DNA of 6,530 bases from Kordia sp045105435 (GTDB taxonomy: Bacteria > Bacteroidota > Bacteroidia > Flavobacteriales > Flavobacteriaceae): the NCBI RefSeq assembly GCF_045105435.1, contig NZ_JBGCDL010000058.1, positions 1 through 6,530 on the forward strand, in the 5' to 3' direction. Positions 6,206-6,530 of this stretch are shown piece after piece. The notes under the pieces were generated by a model. It had not been told where the DNA came from, did not search any database, and worked only from the letters and a program-made list of their open reading frames with translations. The first letter of the stretch is position 1; every line of letters starts with the position of its first letter. The translations under genes and the position numbers were made by a program.

Positions 6206-6402
6206 ATACTAAAACCCCGTAACTTTTCCACTTGATCCTGTACTATTTTACTCAAAGGGCTTCGTAAAATAATGGATTCCATGTTTAAATAGATTTCTAG
6301 AAGTCAGCAACAATCCACCACACACAACTAATTCCATTTCTTCTTTTCATTTTTTAATAAAGGTTAAATTCATGCTTAAACATAACTTTCATTTTAGGGC
6401 AT
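6206..6402. other. Unassigned remnant between the IS junction and the rRNA terminator
   Basis: No gene can be supported in this stretch. Two short minus-strand frames overlap: one from ATG 6282 to TAA 6190 (30 codons, MESIILRSPLSKIVQDQVEK...), which reads into IS DNA, and one from about 6339 in another frame (MELVVCGGLLLTSRNLFKHG..., 29 codons). Either could be the start of a gene cut by the IS truncation, or chance. ATTTTAC and GTAAAAT at about 6245-6270 form a 7-bp inverted repeat with a 12-nt spacer. The region is otherwise AT-rich and featureless. Confidence 0.4.
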
Positions 6403-6440
6403 AAAAAAACCCTTACCATATTGACTATGATAAGGGTTTT
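6403..6440 (-). terminator. Intrinsic terminator of the rRNA operon
   Basis: On the minus strand, AAAACCCTTATCATA pairs with TATGGTAAGGGTTTT around a 5-nt loop (GTCAA), with one U-G pair, and runs into TTTTTTT (6409-6403). It begins 7 bp past the 3' end of the 5S rRNA. On the plus strand the stem has a C-A mismatch and is followed by A residues, so it acts only on leftward transcription. Confidence 0.9.
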
Positions 6441-6447
6441 AAAAAAA

Positions 6448-6530
6448 GGCGGCGACATACTCTCCCACATTTCTGCAGTACCATCTGCGCTAATGGGCTT
6501 AACTTCTCTGTTCGGAATGGTAAGAGGTGA
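6448..6530 (-). rRNA. rrf: 5S ribosomal RNA, 3' portion (partial)
   Basis: The reverse complement reads TCACCTCTTACCATTCCGAA, then CAGAGAAGTTAAGCCC, GCGCAGATGGTACTGC, and GTGGGAGAGTATGTCGCCGC near the 3' end. These are the conserved CCGAAC, GAAGTTAAG, GATGGTA and GGGAGAGTA blocks of bacterial 5S rRNA. About 83 of roughly 110 nt are visible; the 5' end and the rest of the rRNA operon lie beyond the right edge. The 3' boundary is set at the last C of the terminal CGCCGCC, before the poly-T stretch on the minus strand, and could be off by one or two bases. Confidence 0.96.

Noticed and set aside
6283..6402. Very short minus-strand frames (such as MKVMFKHEFNLY) after the rRNA terminator
   Set aside because: They have fewer than 20 codons, no recognisable similarity and no clear expression signals.

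Overview
The window looks like chromosomal DNA from a member of the Bacteroidota, most probably a flavobacterium. The base composition is AT-rich, one protein ends in a type IX secretion (T9SS) sorting domain, a LytTR response regulator is present, gene starts lack clear Shine-Dalgarno sequences, and candidate promoters resemble the Bacteroidota TTTG / TAnnTTTG pattern. No genus can be fixed from the sequence alone.

Left part, minus strand (1-951): a LytTR-type response regulator is followed 14 bp downstream by the first 66 codons of an exported protein that runs off the window. This is most likely the partner sensor histidine kinase, but its diagnostic domains lie outside.

Divergent intergenic region (952-1286): it holds a possible minus-strand promoter, a possible plus-strand promoter, two LytTR-box-like half sites 22 bp apart, and a perfect 14-bp palindrome at the predicted transcription start.

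Centre, plus strand (1287-5010): three tightly spaced genes (gaps of 11 and 5 bp) all encode exported proteins. The first is an FGE/SUMF1-fold protein that lacks both catalytic cysteines. The second has six full 27-residue 'EGSNGDG' repeats plus a partial seventh, followed by a Bacteroidota C-terminal module with two dockerin-like motifs. The third is a beta-rich protein with a T9SS type A sorting domain. A strong intrinsic terminator closes the unit at 5034-5070. The simplest model is a cell-surface cassette switched on by the divergent two-component system. The cohesion of the unit is seen in the sequence; its function is not known.

Right part (about 5088-6530): a decayed, right-truncated IS4-type insertion sequence whose transposase carries three in-frame stops and two compensating single-base frameshifts. 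It ends near 6205 against about 200 bp of unassigned DNA. After that come a minus-strand terminator and the 3' part of a 5S rRNA gene on the minus strand, so an rRNA operon reads toward the IS remnant from the right.
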